From Gallionella sp. (GTDB lineage: Bacteria; Pseudomonadota; Gammaproteobacteria; Burkholderiales; Gallionellaceae), in contig JAUXWM010000035.1 of assembly GCA_030681375.1 (NCBI GenBank), positions 54,627-118,626 of the forward strand: 64,000 nt of DNA, in the 5' to 3' direction. The notes under the pieces are model-generated. The model saw nothing but the letters and a program-made list of their open reading frames with translations. It made no database searches and was not told the origin of the DNA. Of this stretch, positions 36,702 to 45,002 are shown one piece after another. How positions within the stretch are numbered: the stretch's first letter is position 1; the number at the start of each line of letters is the position of its first letter. The position numbers were made by a program, and so were the translations under genes.

Positions 36702-37882
36702 CTTGCGCTGAACGCCTGCCTGATCCGCTCCAGCGCATCGGCAAGTACTGGGCGCGGCGTAGCGATATTCAGACGCATGAAGCCGCCTCCTCCTTCGCCG
36801 AACGCCGTTCCGGGGTTCATTCCGACGCGGGCTTGCTGCACAAAAAACGCGCGTAATTGCGCATCGCTCATACCCATTTCGCGGCAATCCAGCCAGAGCA
36901 GATAAGTGCCTTCCGTCTCGATCGGGCGTATCGCGGGCAGGTGCCGAATCAAATAGTCATGGACATAATCGCGATTGTCGCGCAAATAAATCAGCAGACT
37001 ATCCAGCCACACTTCGCCGTCGCGATAGGCGGCTTCGAAGGCGGTGATGCTGAATGGGTTATGGTTTCCCGTGTGCAGACTGGCTAAGACCTTTTGCAGT
37101 GCGTCGCGCTGAGCCGGATCAGGTGCGATCAGGCAGGACAACCCCAACCCGGGGATATTGAAAGTCTTGCTCGGCGCAATAGCGGTAATCAGCTTATCCG
37201 CGTTGCCCGCCAGCGTCGCCAGCACGGTATGTTGCTGGCCGGGGTAAACCAAATCGGCGTGTATCTCGTCCGACAATATCGTCAAATCGTAACGACGCGC
37301 GATGCGCAGAATTTCCTCCAGCTCGGACTTATCCCACACGCGCCCGACCGGATTATGCGGCGAGCACAGCAGCAACAGACGCGCGCCGTCCGCAGCGCAT
37401 TGTTCGAGATGAGCGAAATCGATACGGTAACGACCCGCCTCCAGACGCAACGGGTTCAGAATCAGGCGGCGCTGATTAGTGGTCACCGCCGAAAAAAACG
37501 GAAAATAAACCGGGGGCTGGACGATGACGCCTTCGCCCGGCCCGGCAAACGCCATCACGGACGCAAACAACGAAGGCACCACACCCGGCGCCATGATGAT
37601 CCATTGGCGCTGCACCTCCCAGCCGTGGCGTTTTTTCAGCCAGAGTATCAGGGCATCGTACATGCTGTCCGGGTAGAGGGTGTAACCATAAACCGGATGT
37701 GCGGCACGCCCGGCAAGAGCGCGCTGCACCGCCTCGGGTGCGGCAAAATCCATGTCTGCCACCCACAGCGGCAATACATCCGCTGTTCCGAAATACGCCG
37801 CACGACCGTCATGCTTGACGGAGGACGTCCCGTTACGCAGGATTTGCCGGTCGAAATCGATACTCAAGCGATACGCTCCCAC
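36698..37882 (-). CDS. ovoB: PatB/MalY-type PLP C-S lyase, probable ovothiol lyase OvoB
   Basis: 394 residues of fold-type I aminotransferase class (MalY/PatB cystathionine beta-lyase-like). The PLP lysine is K239 in APSKTFNIPGLGLS; N177 (SPHNPVGRVW), D205 (LSDEIHADLV) and the C-terminal FMRLNIATPRPVL arginine are in place. Directly downstream of ovoA with a 19-bp overlap (a TTG at 37867 overlapping the ovoA stop is an alternative start). In ovothiol synthesis a PLP beta-lyase cleaves the OvoA sulfoxide product to 5-thiohistidine. The coupling to ovoA makes that role the best inference; a general cystathionine beta-lyase is the alternative. Confidence 0.85.
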   Translation of the reverse strand: MGAYRLSIDFDRQILRNGTSSVKHDGRAAYFGTADVLPLWVADMDFAAPEAVQRALAGRAAHPVYGYTLYPDSMYDALILWLKKRHGWEVQRQWIIMAPGVVPSLFASVMAFAGPGEGVIVQPPVYFPFFSAVTTNQRRLILNPLRLEAGRYRIDFAHLEQCAADGARLLLLCSPHNPVGRVWDKSELEEILRIARRYDLTILSDEIHADLVYPGQQHTVLATLAGNADKLITAIAPSKTFNIPGLGLSCLIAPDPAQRDALQKVLASLHTGNHNPFSITAFEAAYRDGEVWLDSLLIYLRDNRDYVHDYLIRHLPAIRPIETEGTYLLWLDCREMGMSDAQLRAFFVQQARVGMNPGTAFGEGGGGFMRLNIATPRPVLADALERIRQAFSAS

Positions 37883-39981
37883 AGCGTGACTTCGGATACG
37901 CTGTGCTGAAATTTCCGCCGTGTTTCGCGGATCACAAAGGGCACATCAAGCGGGGCTTGGATCAGGCGAAAGTGCGTTCCCAGCCGTTCTTTCAGGCCAT
38001 CCAGCGTGCTGAAGTTTTCTGCATTTTTCTTGTAGCCGCCCGTCCATTCCTCAATTCGTGTGTGTTCTTCCAGCCAGGTATAAGGCGAGGCTATCAGCAA
38101 CAGCCCGCCCATGTTCAGACGCTCATGCACGCTGTCGAGAAATTTGGCCGGACTGTACAGGCGGTCGATCAGATTGGCGGCAAGTATCAGGTCGTAGCCG
38201 CAAAACAAGGGCTTGAGATTGCAGGCATCTCCCTGAAAAAAGGCTACTTTTTGTCTGGTCGCGTCCAGACCCAGCCCGGCCAGTCTGCGCTCCCGGTAGC
38301 TGATCAGTTTGCCTTCATCAACCAGTGTGTAGCGCAACACGCCCTGCTCCGCCATCTGCGCGCCCGCGCCGACAAAACGTGCGGAGAAATCAATGCCGGT
38401 GACCTGTTCAAAATGACGTGCCAGCTCGAAGCTTGCCCGCCCGGTCGCACAGCCCAGATCAAGCGCATTGCGGGCGGGCTTGTCGCCCATCGCGCGGATC
38501 GCAATTTCCGCCAGCGCCTGCGGAAAATTGCTCACGCCGAAATATTCGTCGCCGTAGTGAAACTCGGCATATTCGGAAAGCAGGCGGTCGGTTTCGTAAT
38601 TCGAGGTCATCGCGTCCGGAGGCGCGTCAGCAAGCACATAACGGAAGCCCGCATGCTGAAAGAAATGGCGACGAAAGGCGTAGCGCGCGCTGCTTTGCGC
38701 CTCATTGCCGCAGGATATCCATGAGCCTCCCTTGAAGAGCGCATGCTGCCCGTCGAAGGTCGGCATGGTGAAGTCGTCATACAGGGGATGCGCCTCAAAT
38801 CCGCTGTATGGATAGATAGGCGTTTCGGTCCATTGCCAGACGTTGCCGATCACATCATACAATTCACCATGGCAAAATTCGCTGACCGGACACGACGAAG
38901 CGTAATGATCAAGGTGAATATTGGCCGGAGCGGAAATTCCGGGTTCGATCTCAGCCAGCCCGCAATAATCATGCAAGCGTTGCCATTCATCCTCCGTAGG
39001 CAAGCGCAGCGCCTGTCCCGTGAGCGTTTTCTTCCAGTTGCAAAAAGCCCGCGCCTCGTGGCAATTGACCTCAACCGGCCAATCCCACGGCATGGCAACG
39101 ATTTCGGTCATCAACCTGAGCCGCCATGCCTCTCCACCACCACCCTTGATCCAGAAGCCCGGATGTGCGGCGCGGCTGTATGCCTTCCACGCCAAGCCCT
39201 CGGCTTCCCAGCAGGAATCCACAGCATAACCTCCGGCCTCTACGAAATCGAAAAACTCACGATTGCTCACCAGATAGCGGCTCGCCTGAAACGCCGGAAC
39301 AGCATGCTCATGCAAGCCATACTCGTTATCCCAGCCATAAAACGGGGACGATTTATCCTTACCCAGGCGCACCGCTCCCCCCGGTATGGCTATCAGCTGA
39401 TTTTGCGGTGCAGCCCCGGTGATGCGGCAAGGTTGCCAGGCCGGATGAGGCGTAACGTATTCGATAGCATGCTGGCGTATCAATACCGATGAGGTTTCCA
39501 GATGGATGCGTTCATGCTCAATGCCCATCAAGATCACCCACCAGGGGTGATCCCAGTCTATCGGCAGTGTGAGGGGCTCGGTTTGTATCAATTGCCCGAC
39601 CACCTCACGCACCCGCTTCCGGTACGCCATAACCTCGGCAACACTCGGCCAGACGTAGTGCCCATCGTCGAGATCATCCCAGCTCATCTCGTCCACGCCC
39701 ACAGCAAAAATAGACTCGAATTCCGGATTGATGCGCTCTTGCAGCAGCCCTGCCAGTATCAGCTTATTAATGAAGAAGGTGGCCGTATGACCCAGATAGA
39801 AAATCAGCGGATGGCGCAGTGAAATCGGCTTAATAAAATATGCCTGATCGCAGGCAAGCGTTTCAAACAATTGCTCGTAACGATTGAAGGTGCTGACAAA
39901 ATAGCTGTGAATTTCCTCTCGTTTGGCTACGGCATCGTCGCCCGACAGCAGCGGAGTACGCTGAAATAAATCACCTTGCAT
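37864..39981 (-). CDS. ovoA: 5-histidylcysteine sulfoxide synthase/mercaptohistidine methyltransferase
   Basis: 705 residues in three domains. The N-terminal DinB-like domain carries the iron ligands H65 and H156-ERI-H160-L-E162 (HX3HXE). A formylglycine-enzyme-type domain covers about 195-450 (IAIPGGAVRLGKDKSSPFYGWDNEYG, RLPTEDEWQRLHDYCG, GNVWQWTETPIYPYSGF, FKGGSWISCGNEAQ...ARYAFRRHFFQHAGFRYV). The C-terminal SAM methyltransferase has NALDLGCATGRASF at 505-518. This three-domain chain is OvoA: oxidative C-S bond formation at histidine C5 with cysteine, then pi-N-methylation, giving ovothiol A after lyase action. EgtB would lack the methyltransferase. The next gene downstream is the lyase. 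Confidence 0.95.
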   Translation of the reverse strand: MQGDLFQRTPLLSGDDAVAKREEIHSYFVSTFNRYEQLFETLACDQAYFIKPISLRHPLIFYLGHTATFFINKLILAGLLQERINPEFESIFAVGVDEMSWDDLDDGHYVWPSVAEVMAYRKRVREVVGQLIQTEPLTLPIDWDHPWWVILMGIEHERIHLETSSVLIRQHAIEYVTPHPAWQPCRITGAAPQNQLIAIPGGAVRLGKDKSSPFYGWDNEYGLHEHAVPAFQASRYLVSNREFFDFVEAGGYAVDSCWEAEGLAWKAYSRAAHPGFWIKGGGGEAWRLRLMTEIVAMPWDWPVEVNCHEARAFCNWKKTLTGQALRLPTEDEWQRLHDYCGLAEIEPGISAPANIHLDHYASSCPVSEFCHGELYDVIGNVWQWTETPIYPYSGFEAHPLYDDFTMPTFDGQHALFKGGSWISCGNEAQSSARYAFRRHFFQHAGFRYVLADAPPDAMTSNYETDRLLSEYAEFHYGDEYFGVSNFPQALAEIAIRAMGDKPARNALDLGCATGRASFELARHFEQVTGIDFSARFVGAGAQMAEQGVLRYTLVDEGKLISYRERRLAGLGLDATRQKVAFFQGDACNLKPLFCGYDLILAANLIDRLYSPAKFLDSVHERLNMGGLLLIASPYTWLEEHTRIEEWTGGYKKNAENFSTLDGLKERLGTHFRLIQAPLDVPFVIRETRRKFQHSVSEVTLWERIA

Positions 39982-40081
39982 CGTATTTCTCCTGCAAATT
40001 TATTTGCCTGATTTTAACAGCGAATGTCCCTGCGCATGGCTGACGTGGAATAATCGCACCTTATTTGACTCGTGTGTACAC

Positions 40082-41146
40082 ATGCGCCCTCATCTCGTTG
40101 TTTCTATCTCCGGTCATGGTTTCGGCCATGTAGCTCAGACCGCTCCGATTCTGAACGCGCTGCACCAACGCCATCCAGAGATACGCCTCACGGTGCGTTC
40201 TTCCGCCTCGGCTGACCATCTGCGCTCACGCATCCATGCGCCTTACACCCATATGCAAAGCAGCGGCGATATTGGCATGGTGATGATTTCGCCACTGGAG
40301 GTCAATGTGCAGGAAAGCCGCGCCGTGTATCGCGCCTTTCACGCCGACTGGGCTGCGCGCGTCACTGAGGAAGCACGATTGTTGCGCGAACTGCAAGCCG
40401 ACTTGGTATTTTCCAATGTCGGCTATCTGCCCCTGGCGGGCGCGCAACAGGCGGGCATAGCCAATGCCGCCCTGTGTTCGCTGAACTGGTCGGACATCTA
40501 CCGTTATTACTGCGGCGATGACACCCTCTCGCGTCAAATCCAATCCTGCTACGCCAATGCCGATGCCTTCCTGCGCGCCACGCCCGGCATGGCGATGAAC
40601 GATCTTGCCAACCTGATTCCCGTCGCGCCCATCGCCGATATCGGCGCGAATCGCCGCGATGAATTAAACCGTCACCTGAAACTCTCACAACAGGAAAAGC
40701 TGGTACTGGTAAGCATGGGCGGCATCGCCAGCCGTTTACCGATAGAGAACTGGCCGCGTATAGACGGCGTGCGCTATCTGGTGCAGGCAAGCTGGCAGAC
40801 CCGACACCCGGATGCGATTATCCTCGAATCGTTACCCATGGATTTCAGCGACTTGCTGGCCAGCAGCGACGCGCTGATTTGCAAACCGGGCTATGGCAGC
40901 TTCGTCGAGGCTGCCAGCGGCGGCATACCCATCTTATATGTCGGCCGACCCGACTGGCCGGAGTCCTCTGCCCTGATCGAGTGGCTACAGCAGCACGGCG
41001 TGTCCAGCGAGGTGTCGCTGGAAGCATTGCAACAAGGGAGATTTGCCGGAATACTGGGAGAGATATGCAACGAACCGCGACCCGCATCGAGTACGCCCGG
41101 GGGCGCGGAACAGGTGGCCGACTGGATATCGGCAAAGCTGGGATAA
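40082..41146 (+). CDS. Predicted glycosyltransferase (GT-B type)
   Basis: 354 residues from ATG 40082 (MRPHLVVSISGHGFGHVAQTAPILNAL). Starts further upstream (40004) lack family similarity. The glycine-rich SGHGFGH start, DLVFSNVGYLPLAGAQQAGI, KLVLVSMGGIASRLP and the C-terminal DALICKPGYGSFVEAASGGIPILYVGRPDWPES match the GT-B/MurG-like architecture with a nucleotide-sugar site near the C-terminus. Relatives annotate as glycosyltransferases or as the N-terminal part of arabinokinase-like proteins. Substrate unknown. It is divergent from ovoA (100 bp between starts) and could share regulation with it. Confidence 0.7.
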   Translation: MRPHLVVSISGHGFGHVAQTAPILNALHQRHPEIRLTVRSSASADHLRSRIHAPYTHMQSSGDIGMVMISPLEVNVQESRAVYRAFHADWAARVTEEARLLRELQADLVFSNVGYLPLAGAQQAGIANAALCSLNWSDIYRYYCGDDTLSRQIQSCYANADAFLRATPGMAMNDLANLIPVAPIADIGANRRDELNRHLKLSQQEKLVLVSMGGIASRLPIENWPRIDGVRYLVQASWQTRHPDAIILESLPMDFSDLLASSDALICKPGYGSFVEAASGGIPILYVGRPDWPESSALIEWLQQHGVSSEVSLEALQQGRFAGILGEICNEPRPASSTPGGAEQVADWISAKLG

Positions 41147-41178
41147 AAAAACGGGGCGCATGCCATCATGCGCCCCGT
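41144..41178 (-). terminator. Terminator between the glycosyltransferase gene and slyD
   Basis: A perfect 12-bp stem ACGGGGCGCATG/CATGCGCCCCGT with loop CCAT (41151-41178) is followed on the minus strand by T7. It ends the slyD transcript and lies 4 bp after the plus-strand gene stop. Confidence 0.9.
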
Positions 41179-41202
41179 TAAGTTTACTGGACAATGCTCA
41201 GG

Positions 41203-41691
41203 TTAATGCAAATGGCCGCCTTCATCATGCACATGGCCATGCTCCAACTCTTCATCGGCAGCAGGACGCACACCCGTTACGGTACATTTGAAAGTGACGG
41301 TCTTGCCGGCCAGCGGATGATTGCCGTCCACGGTGACTTCGTCGTCATTGACTTCCACTACTGTGTACAGAATGAAATCTTCATCATCTGATTCTTCAGG
41401 TGCGCCTTCGAATTGCATGCCCACTGCAACATCCTTGGGGAAAGAGCTGCGCGCTTCGACTTCGACAAGTTCATGTTCGTATTCGCCAAAAGCGTCATCC
41501 GGTTGCAAGGTAACGCTGACATGATCACCTACACGCTTGCCGTGCAGCGCTTCCTCGACCAAAGGGAAGATACCGTCGTAGCCGCCATGCAGATAGCTAA
41601 TTGGGTCTTCAACCTTTTCGAGCATTTCTTCGCCCTTGGCATCTATCAATTCATAACGCAATGATACAACTGAATTTTTTTCGATTTTCAT
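41203..41691 (-). CDS. slyD: FKBP-type peptidyl-prolyl isomerase SlyD
   Basis: 162 residues. The FKBP domain with the inserted IF chaperone domain (LQPDDAFGEYEHELVEVEARSSFPKDV) and VDGNHPLAGKTVTFKCTVTGVR is characteristic of SlyD. The histidine-rich tail HGHVHDEGGHLH would bind Ni/Zn but is short, with no cysteines. It folds proline-containing proteins and assists hydrogenase nickel delivery where present. Monocistronic with its own terminator. Confidence 0.96.
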   Translation of the reverse strand: MKIEKNSVVSLRYELIDAKGEEMLEKVEDPISYLHGGYDGIFPLVEEALHGKRVGDHVSVTLQPDDAFGEYEHELVEVEARSSFPKDVAVGMQFEGAPEESDDEDFILYTVVEVNDDEVTVDGNHPLAGKTVTFKCTVTGVRPAADEELEHGHVHDEGGHLH

Positions 41692-41865
41692 TTCATTTCC
41701 TTTATAGAATATAAATCTTGCGCGCGTCCGCCACCACCACGGCCCACCTTAGCTCATCGCAAAACAACGCATGGTCAAGATAAACATCGGGGCATTTTAA
41801 ACACTTTATTCGTCGCCAGCTAATAAAATATTGCGGCTACCCACGCATAACATGAGGCAGTTATA

Positions 41866-42999
41866 ATGCTCGGCATGAAAAATACACTCACTCTGCTCGG
41901 CAATCTCAGCGTCAACGAATTTCTGCGCGATTACTGGCAAAAAAAACCGCTGCTGATACGCGGCGCGTTTCCAGACTTCGATGGACTGCTCAGCCCGCAA
42001 CAACTCATCGAACTGGCCTGCACAGAAGATGTACAAGCCCGCCTGGTGACCCAGTTGCGCGGCCAGTTTGATCTGCAATATTCGCCCTTCGCAGCCGAAG
42101 ATTTCAATCACTTCGGCAAAGCCAAATGGTCAGTGCTGGTGCAGGGGGTGAACCATCATTTACCGGAAGCGGCAGCACTCCTCAAGCATTTTGACTTTAT
42201 TCCACATGCACGCCTCGATGACCTGATGGTCAGCTACGCCCCGCCTGGCGGCGGCGTAGGCCCGCACTTCGATTCCTACGATGTATTCCTGTTGCAAGGC
42301 AAGGGACACCGCCGCTGGCAGATTTCGACACAGGCCGACCACACACTGATAGAAGGCGCTCCGCTACGCATCCTCAAAGACTTCAAAATCGAACAGGAAT
42401 GGGTACTGGCACCGGGCGACATGCTTTACCTGCCGCCGCACTGTGCGCACAACGGCATCGCCGAAGATGACTGCATGACGTATTCGATCGGTTTCCGCAC
42501 CCCGGCCTATCAGGAGCTCGCCGAGCAATTTCTGGTGTATTTGCAGGATCGAATCTGCGTGGATGGCATGTACGCCGATCCCGACCTTAAAACACAAGCC
42601 CATCCTTCGGAAATCAGTGCGGCGATGCTGCGCCAGGTGGGACAGGCAATCAAACAGGTACGCTGGGATAAGGAAGATATTGCCAATTTTCTCGGCTGCT
42701 ATTTGAGCGAACCGAAGCCACATATTTACTTCGATGCACCCGAACCCGCATTAAGTTTGAAAAAATTCGAGAAATCGATAAAAGACAGCGGCCTGACACT
42801 CGACCTAAAAACCCAGATGCTGTGTCATGCCGACAGTATCTTCATGAACGGCGAAGCGACACTAACCGCAGCCCGCGATTATGAGATATTGCGCGACCTG
42901 GCAGACCAGCGTGAATTGCCAGCTTTGACCGCGTGCTCAAACGAATTACTGGAACTGCTCTATCTATGGTATCTGGACGGCTATCTCTCTCCCGTCTGA
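41866..42999 (+). CDS. roxA: JmjC/cupin ribosomal protein hydroxylase (RoxA/YcfD family)
   Basis: 377 residues. The N-terminal LSVNEFLRDYWQKKPLLIRGAF opening and the Fe(II) ligands H134-x-D136 (VGPHFDSYDVFLLQ) and H195 (LPPHCAHNGIAE) define the JmjC-like 2-oxoglutarate oxygenase fold. The C-terminal winged-helix and dimerisation regions follow, with length typical of YcfD. E. coli YcfD hydroxylates L16 Arg81. A GAGG sits 9 nt upstream of ATG 41866. Followed 15 bp later by a small gene that is probably co-transcribed. Confidence 0.93.
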   Translation: MLGMKNTLTLLGNLSVNEFLRDYWQKKPLLIRGAFPDFDGLLSPQQLIELACTEDVQARLVTQLRGQFDLQYSPFAAEDFNHFGKAKWSVLVQGVNHHLPEAAALLKHFDFIPHARLDDLMVSYAPPGGGVGPHFDSYDVFLLQGKGHRRWQISTQADHTLIEGAPLRILKDFKIEQEWVLAPGDMLYLPPHCAHNGIAEDDCMTYSIGFRTPAYQELAEQFLVYLQDRICVDGMYADPDLKTQAHPSEISAAMLRQVGQAIKQVRWDKEDIANFLGCYLSEPKPHIYFDAPEPALSLKKFEKSIKDSGLTLDLKTQMLCHADSIFMNGEATLTAARDYEILRDLADQRELPALTACSNELLELLYLWYLDGYLSPV

Positions 43000-43014
43000 A
43001 TTTCAGGAGGAAAA

Positions 43015-43503
43015 ATGACAGATGACGCACTGCAACATACACATCTGGACGGTATCGCGGATTACACTCAGGCACTCGATACCTTATGCAGGCTGGCACA
43101 ACACAATCTGTATCTGTTTGAAATGGATTACGACGGCCTGTCATTCAACGCTGAGTCACGTTATGAAACCCTGCGCCATTTCCTGCTCGCCAACCCAGCC
43201 AATCGCCTGTTCGTGCTGGCGCAGGATACACATTACCTGTCAACGCGATGCCCGCGCATGATGATGTTGCTGCGCCAGTTCGACAACCGTATGTTCATCC
43301 ACCAGACGACCACCAGAAACCAGATCAGCGCGCCATTCTGTGTGGCAGATAACGCACATTACGTGCGTCGTTTCCACTTCGACGATCCGCGCGGGCTCAT
43401 GGCCGTTAATGACCCGGAAAATGCACGCGCACTCGAATCACGTTACATGGAAATATGGTCGGATTCCCATTCCGCAATTTCCACAACAAAATTAGGGTTA
43501 TAA
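43015..43503 (+). CDS. Conserved hypothetical protein following roxA
   Basis: 162 residues with an AGGAGG site just before ATG 43015. No transmembrane segment or signal. The sequence ALDTLCRLAQHNLYLFEMDYDGLSFNAESRYETLRHFLLANPANRLFVLAQDTHYL suggests an alpha-beta fold in which a residue set specifies end-capped strands, reminiscent of phospholipase-D-like scaffolds but without an HKD motif. Small proteins of this type follow ycfD in other betaproteobacteria, as far as I recall. Function unknown. Confidence 0.75.
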   Translation: MTDDALQHTHLDGIADYTQALDTLCRLAQHNLYLFEMDYDGLSFNAESRYETLRHFLLANPANRLFVLAQDTHYLSTRCPRMMMLLRQFDNRMFIHQTTTRNQISAPFCVADNAHYVRRFHFDDPRGLMAVNDPENARALESRYMEIWSDSHSAISTTKLGL

Positions 43504-43620
43504 CCACAAGATACACTATCTATTTTATAATTTGCTGGTAGAATATTTCGACTTTGATATTAGCTGAAATGCGAAGTCAAACAAACATTAAATTTATTAA
43601 CTTATACCAAGGAAATTACC

Positions 43621-43815
43621 ATGAAGTTATCCGTTCTTGCTGCTGCTCTGTTGGCTCTTGCTTTGTCTGCTTGTGGCGAAAAAGCCGCTGAAGCTCCTGC
43701 TGTTGAAGCACCAGCTGTAGAAGCACCAGCTGTTGAAGTTGCACCAGCTGTTGAAGCTGCTCCTGCTGAAGCTGCTTCTGCTGTTGAAGCTGCTCCTGCT
43801 GAAGCTGCTCACTAA
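43621..43815 (+). CDS. Small lipoprotein with EAPAVE repeats
   Basis: 64 residues. Signal MKLSVLAAALLALALSAC with lipobox LSAC, then GEKAAE and nine or so APAVE/AAPAE pentad-like repeats rich in Ala, Pro and Glu, ending EAAH. AAGGAAA precedes the ATG and a strong terminator follows, so the gene is likely expressed as a single unit. The composition suggests an extended, unstructured periplasmic tether; no family is recognised. Confidence 0.8.
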   Translation: MKLSVLAAALLALALSACGEKAAEAPAVEAPAVEAPAVEVAPAVEAAPAEAASAVEAAPAEAAH

Positions 43816-43840
43816 GCAATTCGCTTATAAGCAATAAAAG

Positions 43841-43866
43841 AAGCCGACGAAAGTCGGCTTTTTTTA
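43841..43866 (+). terminator. Terminator of the EAPAVE lipoprotein gene
   Basis: An 8-bp stem AAGCCGAC/GTCGGCTT with loop GAAA (43841-43860) and T7 directly after it, 25 bp beyond the stop codon. Confidence 0.93.
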
Positions 43867-43951
43867 TTGCTCAACGTATGCTGAGTTATTCACCGAAACT
43901 GTCATTGCAAGCGCAGCGTTTCAATACAACATATTGATTACAAAAAAATTA

Positions 43952-44063
43952 CCACTTACCACTTACCACTTACCACTTACCACTTACCACTTACCACTTA
44001 CCACTTACCACTTACCACTTACCACTTACCACTTACCACTCACCACTCACCACTCACCACACC
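43952..44063. repeat. Heptamer array: twelve CCACTTA and three CCACTCA units
   Basis: Exactly twelve perfect CCACTTA units (43952-44035) followed by three CCACTCA units and a truncated one. The same number of CCACTTA units is found at 27540-27623. No G-rich partner arm is evident here. It lies in the convergent gap between the lipoprotein terminator and the end of the MBL-fold gene. Confidence 0.92.
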
Positions 44064-44084
44064 ACAGCTCTACGAATCTCGCGA

Positions 44085-44852
44085 CTAAACGATTTCACGC
44101 CAGTCGAATCCATGCTGCTGGCTAGCCACGCCCACCCAGCTTTCCGCACAGTTCAGCACGCCGCATAAAGCAGCGACTGCCAGCTCAGGCGTATTATTTT
44201 TTACACTGATATGCGCCGCGACCAGATGCTGCAGGCGACGCGTATCCAGATTGGCAAGCAGGGCAGCTGACGCCTGATTATTCAAATGTCCCAGGCGACC
44301 GCCCACGCGCTGCTTCAGACTATAGTGATAATCGCCATTCATCAGCATTTCAGTGTCGTGATTACACTCCAGCACCAGCGCGTCACAACCGTTCAGCATC
44401 GCTTCGATATGTGGCGTGCTGCAACCGGCATCGGTCAACACACCCAGCCGTCTCGCCCCGTCGCCGAATACAAATTGCACCGGTTCAGCGGCATCATGCG
44501 GCACAGGATAAGGCTGGATTTCCATATCCCGAATGGCGAACACCTGATGCGGATCAATTTCATGAATTTCAGCAATATTTGCGAAGGCTTTCGGCTGACT
44601 GCGCAAGGCGCCGTACGTCAGCCAGACCGGCAGATTAAATTTGCGCGCCAGACGCGCCACACCGCCGATGTGATCGCCGTGTTCATGTGTCACCACGATA
44701 GCGCTTAGCTGCTCGGGCACCATACCCAGACGCACCATGCGCGCGATACTGTCCTTTAGCCCAAAGCCGCAATCGAGCAACACGTGCGTCTGAGCGACGC
44801 TGACCAGCAGCGCATTACCCTCGCTGCCGCTACCTAAAGAGGCGAATCTCAT
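44085..44852 (-). CDS. MBL-fold metallo-hydrolase (YycJ/WalJ type)
   Basis: 255 residues from ATG 44852 (MRFASLGSGSEGNALLVSV). A longer frame from 44990 crosses the bamC terminator hairpin and is rejected. Zinc motif THEHGDHIGGV plus later VPHDAAEP, LTDAG and LECNHDTEML match the YycJ-like subfamily of metallo-beta-lactamase fold proteins, predicted nucleases or hydrolases. Substrate is not established. It follows bamC on the same strand beyond that gene's terminator. Confidence 0.9.
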   Translation of the reverse strand: MRFASLGSGSEGNALLVSVAQTHVLLDCGFGLKDSIARMVRLGMVPEQLSAIVVTHEHGDHIGGVARLARKFNLPVWLTYGALRSQPKAFANIAEIHEIDPHQVFAIRDMEIQPYPVPHDAAEPVQFVFGDGARRLGVLTDAGCSTPHIEAMLNGCDALVLECNHDTEMLMNGDYHYSLKQRVGGRLGHLNNQASAALLANLDTRRLQHLVAAHISVKNNTPELAVAALCGVLNCAESWVGVASQQHGFDWREIV

Positions 44853-44950
44853 CTGATTACTATCCCGATTAGCCGGAGGATATAAGGCAACTTGGCTTAT
44901 CTGCCAAAAACAATTAGCGCACCCGCCAAGACCGCGCAGCAGGATAAGCC

Positions 44951-44982
44951 AAAAAAATGGCCCGCCTTTGCGTGACGGGCCA
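44951..44982 (-). terminator. Terminator of bamC
   Basis: Stem TGGCCCG/CGGGCCA (44958-44982) with an 11-nt loop and T7 on the minus strand, 20 bp beyond the bamC stop. Confidence 0.88.
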
Positions 44983-45002
44983 CTATTCAAGCTGCAATCC
45001 GT

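Noticed and set aside
43952..44063. Possible CRISPR array
   Set aside because: The 7-bp units are contiguous with no spacers, and no cas gene is in the window.
44853..44990. N-terminal extension of the MBL-fold protein
   Set aside because: The extra codons cross the bamC terminator hairpin; the conserved domain starts at MRFASLGSGSEGN (44852).
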